From Paludibacteraceae bacterium (lineage in GTDB: Bacteria > Bacteroidota > Bacteroidia > Bacteroidales > Paludibacteraceae), in assembly GCA_017551025.1 (NCBI GenBank), contig JAFZNG010000001.1:1-64000 (forward strand): 64,000 nucleotides of DNA, written 5' to 3'. Position 1 is the first letter of the stretch; the number at the start of each line of letters is the position of its first letter. A program made the position numbers and the translations under genes. A model generated the notes under the pieces. It searched no databases, was not told the DNA's origin, and saw only the letters and a program-made list of their open reading frames with translations. Of this stretch, positions 25,670-33,781 are shown piece by piece.

Positions 25670-26635
25670 ATGACCGGACGGAAACTATATATTGTATTGT
25701 GGATGTGCATGCTATGCGTGCTGGGTGCGCGTGCGGAGCGCGTGGAGATGGTGCCGTTTGGCAACATGGAGTCGTGGGTGACGCGGTATATCAAGGAGTC
25801 GAAACTCATCGGCGGGAATACCCAGACGCTCTATGCGATCGGTACGCCGCGTGTGATCAACCAGAACCAGGCCTATACGTATTCCGGCCGGTGGACCAGT
25901 CCCTGGACCTGCAGCAATGCCTATGCCAAGGTGACGGGTATCGAGAAGGGTTCGTGTACTGCCCGTCCGGAGAAGAGTCATAAGGGCGGCACGTGTGCAC
26001 GGCTGGACGTGAAGATGCAGGAGGTCAAGGTGCTGGGGATGATCGATATCTCGGTGCTGGCAGCCGGTACGCTCTTCTGGGGGCGTACGCTGGAGCCTAT
26101 CACCTCCGCCAAGGATCCGTATCGCTATCTGGATATGGGTGTGCCGTTTACCCAACGCCCCGCCTACTTGATGTTTGACTACCGTTGTACGGTTTCACCG
26201 GAGCAGTGGATCTGGCAGGCTAAGGGTATGTCGGCGCCCAAGAAGAAACAGGGGCATGACGAGTGTGAGGTGTACTTGTTCTTACAGAAACGCTGGGAGA
26301 CGCCCGACGGCAAACTGCATGCGGTGCGCGTGGCGACGGCCTACGAGCGCTACGGAAAGACCCAGACCAACTGGGTGGACAACCACCGCGTGCGCATCCA
26401 CTATGGAGATATCACCCGTCAGGCGTTCTATAAACCCTATATGGGCTTCGTAAAACCCTTCCGGGCGGTGAACAGTCGAGGCAAGAACGTACCGATCCAG
26501 GAAGAGGGTTGGGACGGCGATGCCACGCCGACGCATGCGATACTGATGATGACCTCGAGCAAGTACGAAGCCTTTGAGGGGCATGAGGGCAATACACTAT
26601 GGATTGATAATGTGAGACTGGTATATGATGACTAA
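25670..26635 (+). CDS. PCMD-type secreted protein
   Basis: 321 residues. A signal peptide (cleaved near LGARA) is followed by a beta-rich domain. SGRWTSPWTCSNAYAKVTG near residue 65 and the C-terminal NTLWIDNVRLVYDD fit the putative carbohydrate metabolism domain (PCMD) of Bacteroidota surface proteins. Its fold is like a carbohydrate-binding jelly roll, so it may bind glycan at the surface. No catalytic motif is seen. Its last 11 bases overlap the GT2 gene, indicating coupled translation, although a link between the two is not obvious. Confidence 0.7.
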   Translation: MTGRKLYIVLWMCMLCVLGARAERVEMVPFGNMESWVTRYIKESKLIGGNTQTLYAIGTPRVINQNQAYTYSGRWTSPWTCSNAYAKVTGIEKGSCTARPEKSHKGGTCARLDVKMQEVKVLGMIDISVLAAGTLFWGRTLEPITSAKDPYRYLDMGVPFTQRPAYLMFDYRCTVSPEQWIWQAKGMSAPKKKQGHDECEVYLFLQKRWETPDGKLHAVRVATAYERYGKTQTNWVDNHRVRIHYGDITRQAFYKPYMGFVKPFRAVNSRGKNVPIQEEGWDGDATPTHAILMMTSSKYEAFEGHEGNTLWIDNVRLVYDD

Positions 26636-27815
26636 TGACATACTGACATATCTGCTGCGGCTCAGCGTGTGGGACTACGTGCTGGTGGGCGTAGCTGTGG
26701 TGCTCTGGGTCTACCTGATGTATTTCGCGATACGTTATCTGGATGCGGTGCCCCGCCGGGTGAAGAAGTTGCGCAAGACGCAAAGCGAGAAGACGGAGAC
26801 GGAGGGCGAGGAAGCGTACCCGGGCGTAACGGTGGTGGTATGCGCCAAGAACGAGGCGCGCAACCTGGAAACGTATCTGCAGTCGCTCCTCTCGCAGGAC
26901 TATCCAACGTATGAGGTGATCGTGGTGAATGACGGTTCGGAGGACGACACCTGTGACGTACTGGACCGCTACGAGCAGCAGTACCCGAACCTGCGTACGA
27001 CCTTTGTTCCGGCCGATGCACGCGTGGTGAGCACTAAGAAGTTGGCCCTCACCCTGGCCGCCAAGGCGGCAGCGTATGACTACCTGCTACTAATCGATGC
27101 GGACTGCCGTCCGGAGTCGGGCAAGTGGATCAGCGAGATGATGGCGCCTTTCCGTCAGCCGGGCACGGAGGTAGTGCTGGGTTACGGCGGGTATTTCTAC
27201 GAACCGGGACTGGTGAATCGTCTGACGCGTTATGACACGCTCTATACGGGTCTGCTGTATCTGGGTGCGGCCCTGACCGGTCATCCGTATATGGGGGTGG
27301 GTCGGAACCTGGCGTACTCGAAGCAGCTCTTCTTCCATAGTGGTGGTTTCTCGGATATGATGCACCACCGTGCGGGGGATGATGACCTGTTCGTCAATAA
27401 GGTCGCTACCGGTCGCAACACCGCCGTCGTGCTCTCGCCGGAGAGTATTACATGGTCGGAGAGCAAACATACCTGGCATGAGTGGCTCGTGCAGCGTCGT
27501 CGCCACCTGAGTGTCTCGCCCGCCTACCGCTGGCAGACCAAACTATGGCTGGCAACCGAACCGGCAGTGCGTGGATTGTTCTACGTATCGCTGATCCTGA
27601 TTGCTGTGCTGGGTCATCCGATCGCCTGGGCGGTAGCTCTGTTGCTGGGTACGATACGTGGCATCACGCTCGCGACGATAGTGAATCGCGGTGCCCATGC
27701 CCTAGGAGAGAAGATGTTCAATCCCTGGCGACTATGGTGGTACGACCTGTCTATGCCGCTGATGACGCTGTTCCTGATGAACGGCAGTAATGGGAAGAAG
27801 ACGGTCAATTGGTAA
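26625..27815 (+). CDS. Membrane glycosyltransferase family 2
   Basis: 396 residues. One N-terminal transmembrane segment (about 17-36) precedes a GT-A domain: VVVCAKNEARNLETYL, VIVVNDGSEDDT, the metal-binding IDADCRPESG and HRAGDDDLF, then QRRRHLS as the Q/RxxRW-like acceptor motif. Two hydrophobic segments follow (about 318-350). It is probably an inverting transferase using a nucleotide sugar for a surface or extracellular glycan. ATGs at 26625 and 26628 are equally usable. It lies in the PCMD operon. Confidence 0.88.
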   Translation: MMTNDILTYLLRLSVWDYVLVGVAVVLWVYLMYFAIRYLDAVPRRVKKLRKTQSEKTETEGEEAYPGVTVVVCAKNEARNLETYLQSLLSQDYPTYEVIVVNDGSEDDTCDVLDRYEQQYPNLRTTFVPADARVVSTKKLALTLAAKAAAYDYLLLIDADCRPESGKWISEMMAPFRQPGTEVVLGYGGYFYEPGLVNRLTRYDTLYTGLLYLGAALTGHPYMGVGRNLAYSKQLFFHSGGFSDMMHHRAGDDDLFVNKVATGRNTAVVLSPESITWSESKHTWHEWLVQRRRHLSVSPAYRWQTKLWLATEPAVRGLFYVSLILIAVLGHPIAWAVALLLGTIRGITLATIVNRGAHALGEKMFNPWRLWWYDLSMPLMTLFLMNGSNGKKTVNW

Positions 27816-27845
27816 ATTAAAAATTAAGAATTAAAAATTTAAAAT
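27814..27845. repeat. Family A repeat between GT2 and DUF3467 gene
   Basis: AAATTAAAAATTAAGAATTA and further copies fill the gap. Confidence 0.8.
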
Positions 27846-27854
27846 GGAAATACT

Positions 27855-28172
27855 ATGGCAGAGAAACAAATGAAAATCAACATTGCGCCGGATAAGGCTA
27901 CCGGCGTATTCTCCAATCTGGCGCTGATCGCCCATACCCCTTCGGAGTTTGTGCTGGACTTCGCACAGTTGATGCCCGGACTGGAGCAGGCGAACGTGAT
28001 TTCGCGTATCGTAACGACCCCCGCACACGCCAAGCGACTCCTGATGGCACTGGAGGATAATATCTCGAAGTACGAGAAGCAGTTCGGCACGATCAATCAG
28101 AACGGCGGCAACAACGGCCGTCCTGTTCCGGGTTCGACGTATCCAATGTCGTTCGGTGGCGGAGAAGCGTAA
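27855..28172 (+). CDS. DUF3467 domain protein
   Basis: 105 residues, no signal, cytoplasmic. KINIAPDKATGVFSNLALIA, PSEFVLDFAQLMPG and VISRIVTTPAHAKRLLMAL match the small conserved DUF3467 family, found next to very different genes in Bacteroidota and other phyla. Function is unknown. The C-terminus is Gly/Asn-rich and probably disordered. It is bounded by A-type repeats on both sides, so its operon membership is open. Confidence 0.88.
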   Translation: MAEKQMKINIAPDKATGVFSNLALIAHTPSEFVLDFAQLMPGLEQANVISRIVTTPAHAKRLLMALEDNISKYEKQFGTINQNGGNNGRPVPGSTYPMSFGGGEA

Positions 28173-28175
28173 GGA

Positions 28176-28209
28176 AATTAAAAATTAAAAATTAAAAATT
28201 ACGAATTAG
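28176..28209. repeat. Family A repeat before the nucleoside phosphorylase
   Basis: AAATTAAAAATTAAAAATTA plus an ACGAATTAG variant end 8 bases before the next ATG. Confidence 0.85.
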
Positions 28210-28216
28210 ATATACT

Positions 28217-29092
28217 ATGAAAACATTTCCCGCATCGCAGTTGATCATCAATGGTGATGGTTCTGCATTTCATTTGCACCTAAAACCTGAGTTTCTGGCC
28301 GACAAGATCATCCTTGTAGGTGACCAGGACCGCGTAAACATGGTGGCTTCGTTCTTCGACGAAGGCAGTATCGAGTGTGACGTTCAGTCGCGTGAGTTCC
28401 ATACGATCACCGGTAAGTACCAGGGTAAGCGTATCTCGTGTATCTCTACCGGTATCGGTACCGATAACTGTGATATCGTGATGAACGAAATCGACGCACT
28501 GGCCAATATCGACTTTACGACCCGTCAGGAGAAGGTAGAGAAGCGTCATCTGGATATCGTACGTATCGGTACGTGCGGCGGTATGCAAGAGGATATTCCG
28601 CTGGGTACCTTCCTGGTAAGCCAGAAGTCGATCGGTTTCGACGGCGTGCTGGCCTTCTATCACGACCGCGACAAGATCGTGGATCTCGGATTCGAGAAAG
28701 CCCTCGTGGAGCATATCGGTTATCCGAAGAAAGCGGCTGTACCGTATGTCGTAGCAGCCAACCCTGAACTGGTGGATCGCATTGCGAAGGACGACATGAT
28801 GCGTGGTTGCACGATCGCCGCCAACGGTTTCTACGGTCCGCAAGGTCGTGTACTGCGCGTAGATCTGGCCGTGCCGGATATCAACGAGAAGATCACGTCC
28901 TTCCGCTACGAAGGTCAGCGCATCACCAACTACGAGATGGAGGGTTCGTGTATCGCCGGTCTGGCCCTGCATATGGGTCACCGCGCCATGACCGTCTGCT
29001 GCGTGATCGCACAGCGTAAGGTGGAGGCCGCCAACACCGACTATAAACCGCGTATCAAGGAGTTGGTACATACCGTCCTGGATCGTATTTAA
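28217..29092 (+). CDS. Nucleoside phosphorylase (uridine phosphorylase-like)
   Basis: 291 residues in the PNP/UDP phosphorylase fold. VGDQDRV near residue 35 forms the phosphate-binding loop; RIGTCGG and the ribose-binding NYEMEGSCIAGLA are present. It would cleave a nucleoside with phosphate to base and ribose-1-phosphate in pyrimidine or purine salvage. Uridine is the most likely substrate by overall pattern, but specificity is not decided. Codon use is strongly biased, which suggests good expression. Confidence 0.88.
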   Translation: MKTFPASQLIINGDGSAFHLHLKPEFLADKIILVGDQDRVNMVASFFDEGSIECDVQSREFHTITGKYQGKRISCISTGIGTDNCDIVMNEIDALANIDFTTRQEKVEKRHLDIVRIGTCGGMQEDIPLGTFLVSQKSIGFDGVLAFYHDRDKIVDLGFEKALVEHIGYPKKAAVPYVVAANPELVDRIAKDDMMRGCTIAANGFYGPQGRVLRVDLAVPDINEKITSFRYEGQRITNYEMEGSCIAGLALHMGHRAMTVCCVIAQRKVEAANTDYKPRIKELVHTVLDRI

Positions 29093-29102
29093 ACTATCGT
29101 TT

Positions 29103-31127
29103 ATGAAACAACTGACTTGCCTCTTGGTTGCTGCACTCACGCTCGTGGGGTGCGGCAACATGAGACGAGGCCACGTAGAAACCGTTGGCCCAGAAGATAT
29201 CGAATACAACGTGGACCGATTTTACGACTTGGCTATATTGCGCTACCGTGTGCCGGATTTTGAGAACCTGAGTACTCAGCAGAAAGCCCTCATCTACTAC
29301 CTGAGCGAAGCGGCGCTCTGGGGACGAGATATCCTATATGATCAAAACGGACGTTATAACCTGCGCGTGCGCCGTACGTGTGAGGCGCTGTATAATCAGT
29401 ACGAGGGGGATCGCGAGTCGGAGCAATTCCAACTGTTTGAGAAGTACCTGAAGCGTGTGTGGTTCTCGAATGGTATCCACCACCACTATGCCGAGGATAA
29501 GTTCCTGCCGGAGTGCACGGAGCAGTGGTTCCGCACGGCCTGTGAACAGAGTGGCGTAGCGCTCACCGATGAACTGGTGCGCGTGCTATTCGACCCGACG
29601 GTGCTACCCAAGAAGGTATGCCAGGACGCGGGCAAGGACTTGCTTCAAGCCTCGGCCTGCAACTACTACGAGGGCCTCACGCAGCGCGAAGCCGAAGACT
29701 GGTACGAGCAGCACAAGGATACGAGCGACGAACCGCGTTGGATAGGACTGAACAGCAAACTCGTGAAGCGCGACGGACAGGTAGTGGAGCGCGTGTATCG
29801 CACCGAAGGCGACGGTCTGTATCGCGAAGCCTTGCAGCACGTGGTAGAGAACCTGGAGAAGGCGCTCCAGTATGCCGAGACCGACGAACAGCGGCTGGTG
29901 CTGCAGAAACTGATCGCGTTCAACCGCACGGGTGATCTTACGACCTTCAACGAGTATGCTATCGCTTGGGTGCGCGACCTGAACAGTCGGGTGGACTTCG
30001 TGAATGGTTTCACGGAGGTATATGGCGACCCGCTCGGCATCACCGGTGCCTGGGAATCAATGGTTAACTTCCGCGATGAGGTGGCTACGGATCGTACCCG
30101 TACGCTGTCGGCTAATGCGCAGTGGTTTGAGGATAACTCACCTACCGATAAGAAGTACAAGAAGAAAGAGTGTCGCGGCGTGACCGCCAAGGTGATCACG
30201 GCCGCCATGCTCGGCGGCGACTGCTATCCTGCAACGCCTATCGGTATCAACCTGCCCAACGCCAACTGGATCCGCAAGAACTACGGTTCGAAATCCGTGA
30301 CGATAGCCAACCTCACGGAGGCGTATTATCTCGCCTCGCAGGGGGACGGTATGAACGAGGAGTTCTACCTCTCGGACGAGGAGCGTCGACTGGCGAAGGA
30401 GTACGGGGCACTGATGAGTGATGTACACGTAGACCTGCACGAGTGCCTGGGACACGGTTCCGGTCAACTCATGCCGGGCGTCACGAAGGATAACCTGCGC
30501 GAACACGGCAGTACGCTGGAGGAAGCGCGTGCCGACCTGTTCTCGCTCTATTACATGGCCGACCCGAAACTCGTAGAACTCGGTATCGTACCCGATGAAG
30601 AGGCTTACAAGACGCAGTACTATCACCAGTTGCTCAACGGTGCGATGACCCAACTCGTGCGCGTAGAGCTCGGTAAGAATATAGAGGAATCGCATATGCG
30701 CGACCGCGCGTTGATTGCGCGTTGGGTGCTGGCGCACGTGGATTCCGTGCGTCCCGAGGCCGAGATCATCGTGCGGGACGGTAAGCACTACCTGCGGGTG
30801 AATGACTATCAGGGTGTGCGCCGACTGTTTGGCCAACTGCTGGCTATCGTGCAGGAGGTGGTTTCTACGGGCGATTATGCACGTGCATGCCAACTGGTAG
30901 AAGACTATGCCGTACAGGTAGATCCCGCCCTGCATAAGGAACTGCTGGACCGTTACCAACCGCTGGGCATTGCGCCGTATAAGGGCTTCGTCAATCCGGT
31001 TTATCAACCCGTCTTTGATGCCGATGGCAAGATCAAGGACGTGCTTATCCGTTACGACGAAGGATATGCAGAGCAGCATCTACGCTACTCGCGTGACTAC
31101 TCAGCCCTGCCTGACATAAATGACTAA
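29103..31127 (+). CDS. M49-family (dipeptidyl peptidase III-like) lipoprotein
   Basis: 674 residues. A lipobox (LTLVGCGNM) makes it a lipoprotein, so it acts in the periplasm or at the cell surface. The HExxGH zinc motif is at 446-451 (HECLGHGSGQ), and the second motif EEARAD at 473-478 supplies the third ligand, as in M49 enzymes. Such peptidases release dipeptides from oligopeptides. Bacteroides homologues are known, and the length matches. It follows the phosphorylase by 10 bases. Confidence 0.93.
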   Translation: MKQLTCLLVAALTLVGCGNMRRGHVETVGPEDIEYNVDRFYDLAILRYRVPDFENLSTQQKALIYYLSEAALWGRDILYDQNGRYNLRVRRTCEALYNQYEGDRESEQFQLFEKYLKRVWFSNGIHHHYAEDKFLPECTEQWFRTACEQSGVALTDELVRVLFDPTVLPKKVCQDAGKDLLQASACNYYEGLTQREAEDWYEQHKDTSDEPRWIGLNSKLVKRDGQVVERVYRTEGDGLYREALQHVVENLEKALQYAETDEQRLVLQKLIAFNRTGDLTTFNEYAIAWVRDLNSRVDFVNGFTEVYGDPLGITGAWESMVNFRDEVATDRTRTLSANAQWFEDNSPTDKKYKKKECRGVTAKVITAAMLGGDCYPATPIGINLPNANWIRKNYGSKSVTIANLTEAYYLASQGDGMNEEFYLSDEERRLAKEYGALMSDVHVDLHECLGHGSGQLMPGVTKDNLREHGSTLEEARADLFSLYYMADPKLVELGIVPDEEAYKTQYYHQLLNGAMTQLVRVELGKNIEESHMRDRALIARWVLAHVDSVRPEAEIIVRDGKHYLRVNDYQGVRRLFGQLLAIVQEVVSTGDYARACQLVEDYAVQVDPALHKELLDRYQPLGIAPYKGFVNPVYQPVFDADGKIKDVLIRYDEGYAEQHLRYSRDYSALPDIND

Positions 31128-31140
31128 TGGTTAAGGATCA

Positions 31141-31170
31141 TTTTTAATTTTTAATTTTGAATTTTTAATT
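31141..31170. repeat. Family A repeat at the aroA start
   Basis: Three copies of TTTTTAATTTTTAATT/TTGAATTT occur. The final TT plus the next G form the TTG start of aroA. Confidence 0.8.
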
Positions 31171-32116
31171 GAAAATTTCCCTTCCTATATCGAAGTCGAT
31201 AGCAAATCGTATACTGATGCTACAGGCTATCCATGGAGATCCGCTTATGCGGGTCTCTTCGGATATGCCCGATGATGTACGTGTACTGCACGATGCGCTA
31301 ACTCGCCTGCGCGAGTTTAATCGAAAGTCGAAGGTCGAAAGACAAAAGACACCCTTGACGCTTCATCTCAAGAATTGCGGAACGGCTTTGCGGTTTCTGC
31401 AGGTTCATCTGGCACAATGCTATCCGGGTGAACCGATTACGCTGACCGGTGACAAGCGCCTCATGGAGCGGGACGGTAAACCTACCAGTCAGACTACCTC
31501 TGCCCGCATACTGCACGGCGAGGATATTCCCATCACGCCTGACGAATCGCCGTACGTGGGGATGACGCGCAAGGTAATGGCGAATGGCGAATGGCGAAAG
31601 GCTAAGGTGGAGCGGGATTGGAGTAGTGCGGCATTCTGGTACGAATATGTAGCGATCCATGGTGGGGAATTGTTGCTGGAGGGCTTGATCGATGAGAGCC
31701 TGCAGGGTGATCGTGTGGTGGCGGATATCTATGCCGCGCATTTCGGCGTGGAGACGGAGTTTACCGCTGAAGGGGCGGTGATAAAGGCGAAATGCGAAAT
31801 GCGAAAGGCTAATGTAAGCGTTGATTTTACGAATTGTCCGGATCTGTATCCGGCAGTGGCGTTGACGTGTGAGAAATTGGGCATCGCATTAGACGCCACC
31901 GGAACGGAGCGGTTGCGGTACAAGGAGAGTGACCGATTGGAGGCGGTGCGTCTGCATGAGGTACGCAACGACCACCGCATCGCCATGGCCCTGATGGCGG
32001 CGGATTATCCGGTGAGTGAAGAAGATCAAGCCTGCATCGCGAAGAGTTATCCCACCTTCGCAGAACAATTTTCAATTTTCAATTTCTCATATCACTCCTA
32101 TCAAGGGTGTGAATGA
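31169..32116 (+). CDS. aroA: 3-phosphoshikimate 1-carboxyvinyltransferase, short and repeat-laden
   Basis: 315 residues against about 410-430 for most EPSP synthases. It joins PEP to shikimate-3-phosphate in aromatic amino acid synthesis. Key motifs survive: LPISKSIANR, NCGTALRFL, LTGDKRL, RDWSSAAFWYE, KESDRLEAVR and DHRIAMAL. The start is the TTG at 31169, just after an AT repeat, which clips the usual first about 14 residues. Three repeat-encoded stretches lie inside: NRKSKVERQKT, VMANGEWRKAKV and IKAKCEMRKANV. The C-terminus after KSYPTFAEQF runs into a further repeat. It is probably functional given the conserved motifs, but this is unproven. Confidence 0.85.
   Translation: MKISLPISKSIANRILMLQAIHGDPLMRVSSDMPDDVRVLHDALTRLREFNRKSKVERQKTPLTLHLKNCGTALRFLQVHLAQCYPGEPITLTGDKRLMERDGKPTSQTTSARILHGEDIPITPDESPYVGMTRKVMANGEWRKAKVERDWSSAAFWYEYVAIHGGELLLEGLIDESLQGDRVVADIYAAHFGVETEFTAEGAVIKAKCEMRKANVSVDFTNCPDLYPAVALTCEKLGIALDATGTERLRYKESDRLEAVRLHEVRNDHRIAMALMAADYPVSEEDQACIAKSYPTFAEQFSIFNFSYHSYQGCE
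31321..31350. repeat. Family B repeat inside aroA
   Basis: TCGAAAGTCG, AAGGTCGAAAG and ACAAAAGAC units are read as RKSKVERQKT between the helix ALTRL and the strand LTLHLKN. Confidence 0.85.
31573..31604. repeat. Family D repeat inside aroA (first)
   Basis: Copies of ATGGCGA (GTAATGGCGAATGGCGAATG) end in GCGAAAGGCTAA. Read as VMANGEWRKAK. Confidence 0.8.
31784..31814. repeat. Family D repeat inside aroA (second)
   Basis: GCGAAATGCGAAATGCGAAA followed by GGCTAA. Read as KAKCEMRKAN. It shares its ending with the copy at 31573. Confidence 0.85.
32066..32085. repeat. Family A variant at the aroA-GT2 junction
   Basis: CAATTTT is repeated almost three times, at the end of aroA and at the truncated 5' side of the following glycosyltransferase. 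Confidence 0.7.
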
Positions 32117-32842
32117 TGACAACTTAGGTAAGAAACACGCGCTCAGCAAACTCATCCGTGCCGCGCGTTCGGAGTATATCTGGTTGCATGACGACGATGT
32201 AATCTTGCCCCCGGCAGTACACGCTACACGCTACACCCTACACCCTATGATTTAATCATTTTGCCGCTGCGGATGGAAAGCGAAAACGAGCATCCGTCCT
32301 TATTGGAACGACTGCAGATAGCCGAGTATGCGGCGATCCAGGAACTGACGATACGCACGGCCCGTCAGGGTAGGGCGGTGATGTGTTCCGGAGCGAACCT
32401 GCTGGCGCGTCGCGAGGCATGGTTGGCGTGCGAACCGGACTTGCATCCGGAAATCCCGAGCGGGGATGATATGTTTCTGCTGGAAGCGATGAAACGTCGC
32501 GGCATGCGTGTCGGGGTGCTGGACGAAGAAGCGTACACCGCCGTGGTGCGTCCCCTGACGACTTGGCGGGCTTTCTGGCGTCAGCGGATGCGCTGGGCAG
32601 GTAAGGCACCGCATTATAGCGATCGTGATATCCGTCGTTGTGGGGCATGGATCGTGGCGGCGAACATCTTGCAAGTGCTTTGTCCGCCGGTGCTGCTCGT
32701 GAAGTTTCCGATAGAATACAGCCTGATAAAACGACGCAGTGCCACAACCCCTTGGGCGGTAGCACTGCTCTTAGAAGCGGTTTATCCCTTCTATATGCTC
32801 GGCGCGCTCTTAGGCGGCCTTAGGCATTCGAAACGCTGGTAA
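32086..32842 (+). pseudogene. Broken glycosyltransferase family 2 gene
   Basis: Two reading frames together give one GT2. The first (to 32216) reads ITPIKGVNDDNLGKKHALSK and YIWLHDDDVILPPA. The second (from 32249) continues DLIILPLRMESENEH and then SGANLLARREAWL, PSGDDMFLLEAM and WRQRMRWAGKA, with two or three membrane segments. Between them 32 bases of TACACGCTACACC-type repeat (32217-32248) shift the frame. The expected first 60-70 residues of a GT2 are also missing, being cut at a CAATTTT repeat at the aroA end. Both lesions suggest loss of function. A short product from the TTG at 32261 is possible, but it would lack the donor-binding half. Confidence 0.75.
32217..32248. repeat. Family F repeat interrupting the glycosyltransferase
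   Basis: GTACACGCTACACGCTACAC then CCTACACCCTAT. Its length of 32 is not a multiple of three. Confidence 0.85.
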
Positions 32843-32846
32843 GCGA

Positions 32847-33185
32847 TTACTCGCCCTGTTGCGCTTCTTCCTGGAAGTCTGCAGCTGCGGCATCCTCCTC
32901 ACTCTGCTCGTCGACGGTCTGCTCGATAGCATCCTCGTCATCGGCTACGCGGGTCTTGTTCTGACCTACGTTAACACCAACGGCTACGATACTAAGCAGC
33001 ACGATGATAGCGGCGAGCGTCCAACTGGCTTTCTCCAGAAAATCAGCTGTACGCGGCGCACCCATCACCTGGTTGCCACTCGAGAAACCGGCGGCCAAAC
33101 CACCGCCTTTGCTGTTCTGAACCAGCACCAGCAAAATCAGCAGGATAGCTGCGATAAAAATCAAAATAGTGAATAGTGTGTACAT
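32847..33185 (-). CDS. secG: Preprotein translocase subunit SecG
   Basis: 112 residues. Two transmembrane helices (about 1-22 and 55-75) flank the conserved loop VQNSKGGGLAAGFSSGNQVM, the SecG hallmark. It assists SecYE-SecA protein export. An acidic Glu/Ala/Asp-rich tail of about 30 residues (DEDAIEQTVDEQSEEDAAAA) is longer than in enterobacteria but common in Bacteroidota. It is next to LptE and a sigma-54 regulator, the usual order in this phylum, but has its own promoter at 33229-33260. Confidence 0.95.
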   Translation of the reverse strand: MYTLFTILIFIAAILLILLVLVQNSKGGGLAAGFSSGNQVMGAPRTADFLEKASWTLAAIIVLLSIVAVGVNVGQNKTRVADDEDAIEQTVDEQSEEDAAAADFQEEAQQGE

Positions 33186-33228
33186 GTCTTATTGGTTTTC
33201 TATAGTTTCAATTTCACAATTCGGGCGG

Positions 33229-33260
33229 CAAAGGTACAACTTTTTTTTGATATACGCAAA
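33229..33260 (-). promoter_or_regulatory. secG promoter
   Basis: On the minus strand: TTTG, 20 bases with an A-tract, then TACCTTTG. It is 44 bases before the secG ATG. Confidence 0.85.
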
Positions 33261-33265
33261 TTTTT

Positions 33266-33781
33266 TTACCATTTTGCAACCGTATCGTTGTAAATATTCT
33301 CCACAATCTCCTTAATCATGGTCTGGCAGAGCTGTTCTTGCACGTTGTTGAGGGTCTGCGAACTGTCGAAGGTCTGGTAGGCAGAGTAGGTGCGATCAAA
33401 GCTCTCTTCGGGGTGGATATTATTCACAAAATGTACTTGTACGCGCATCGTCAGTTTGGTCTCGGCCGAGTAGCTGTCGGCGGCGACACCCATCGGCGTT
33501 ACCTCATACCCGATGATCTCGCCGCTCAACTCCAGATCGCCCCCCGATCGCCGTACCTGCAGACGGGTCTGACGCTGATAGGCATCGCGTATCTCTTCGC
33601 TCAGGCTGTTGCTTAGCGGTGCATAGACCAGTGCCGCATTGTTGGGGAAGTCCTCAATCGATATCGAACGGATGAGGCTGTAGTCGATATTCGATCCGTT
33701 GAACTTATAACTGATCGAGCAGGCCGGTAGCATCAGGGCTATCAGCGTCAGGCAGAGTATTTTCAGCGATTTACAAGTCAT
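33266..33781 (-). CDS. lptE: LptE-like LPS assembly lipoprotein
   Basis: 171 residues with lipobox LMLPACS. The mature start SISYKFNGSNIDYSLIRSIS and the pattern LEEIRDAYQRQTRL, LSGEIIGYEVTP fit the Bacteroidota LptE family. LptE plugs the LptD barrel in the outer membrane and helps place LPS at the surface. The ATG overlaps the end of the sigma-54 regulator gene by 11 bases, so the two form an operon. The symbol rests on family pattern and synteny rather than clear identity to the E. coli protein. Confidence 0.85.
   Translation of the reverse strand: MTCKSLKILCLTLIALMLPACSISYKFNGSNIDYSLIRSISIEDFPNNAALVYAPLSNSLSEEIRDAYQRQTRLQVRRSGGDLELSGEIIGYEVTPMGVAADSYSAETKLTMRVQVHFVNNIHPEESFDRTYSAYQTFDSSQTLNNVQEQLCQTMIKEIVENIYNDTVAKW

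Noticed and set aside
32086-32842. Programmed frameshift in the glycosyltransferase
   Set aside because: No slippery site or pseudoknot is apparent, and the shift is explained by an inserted repeat of 32 bases together with loss of the 5' part.
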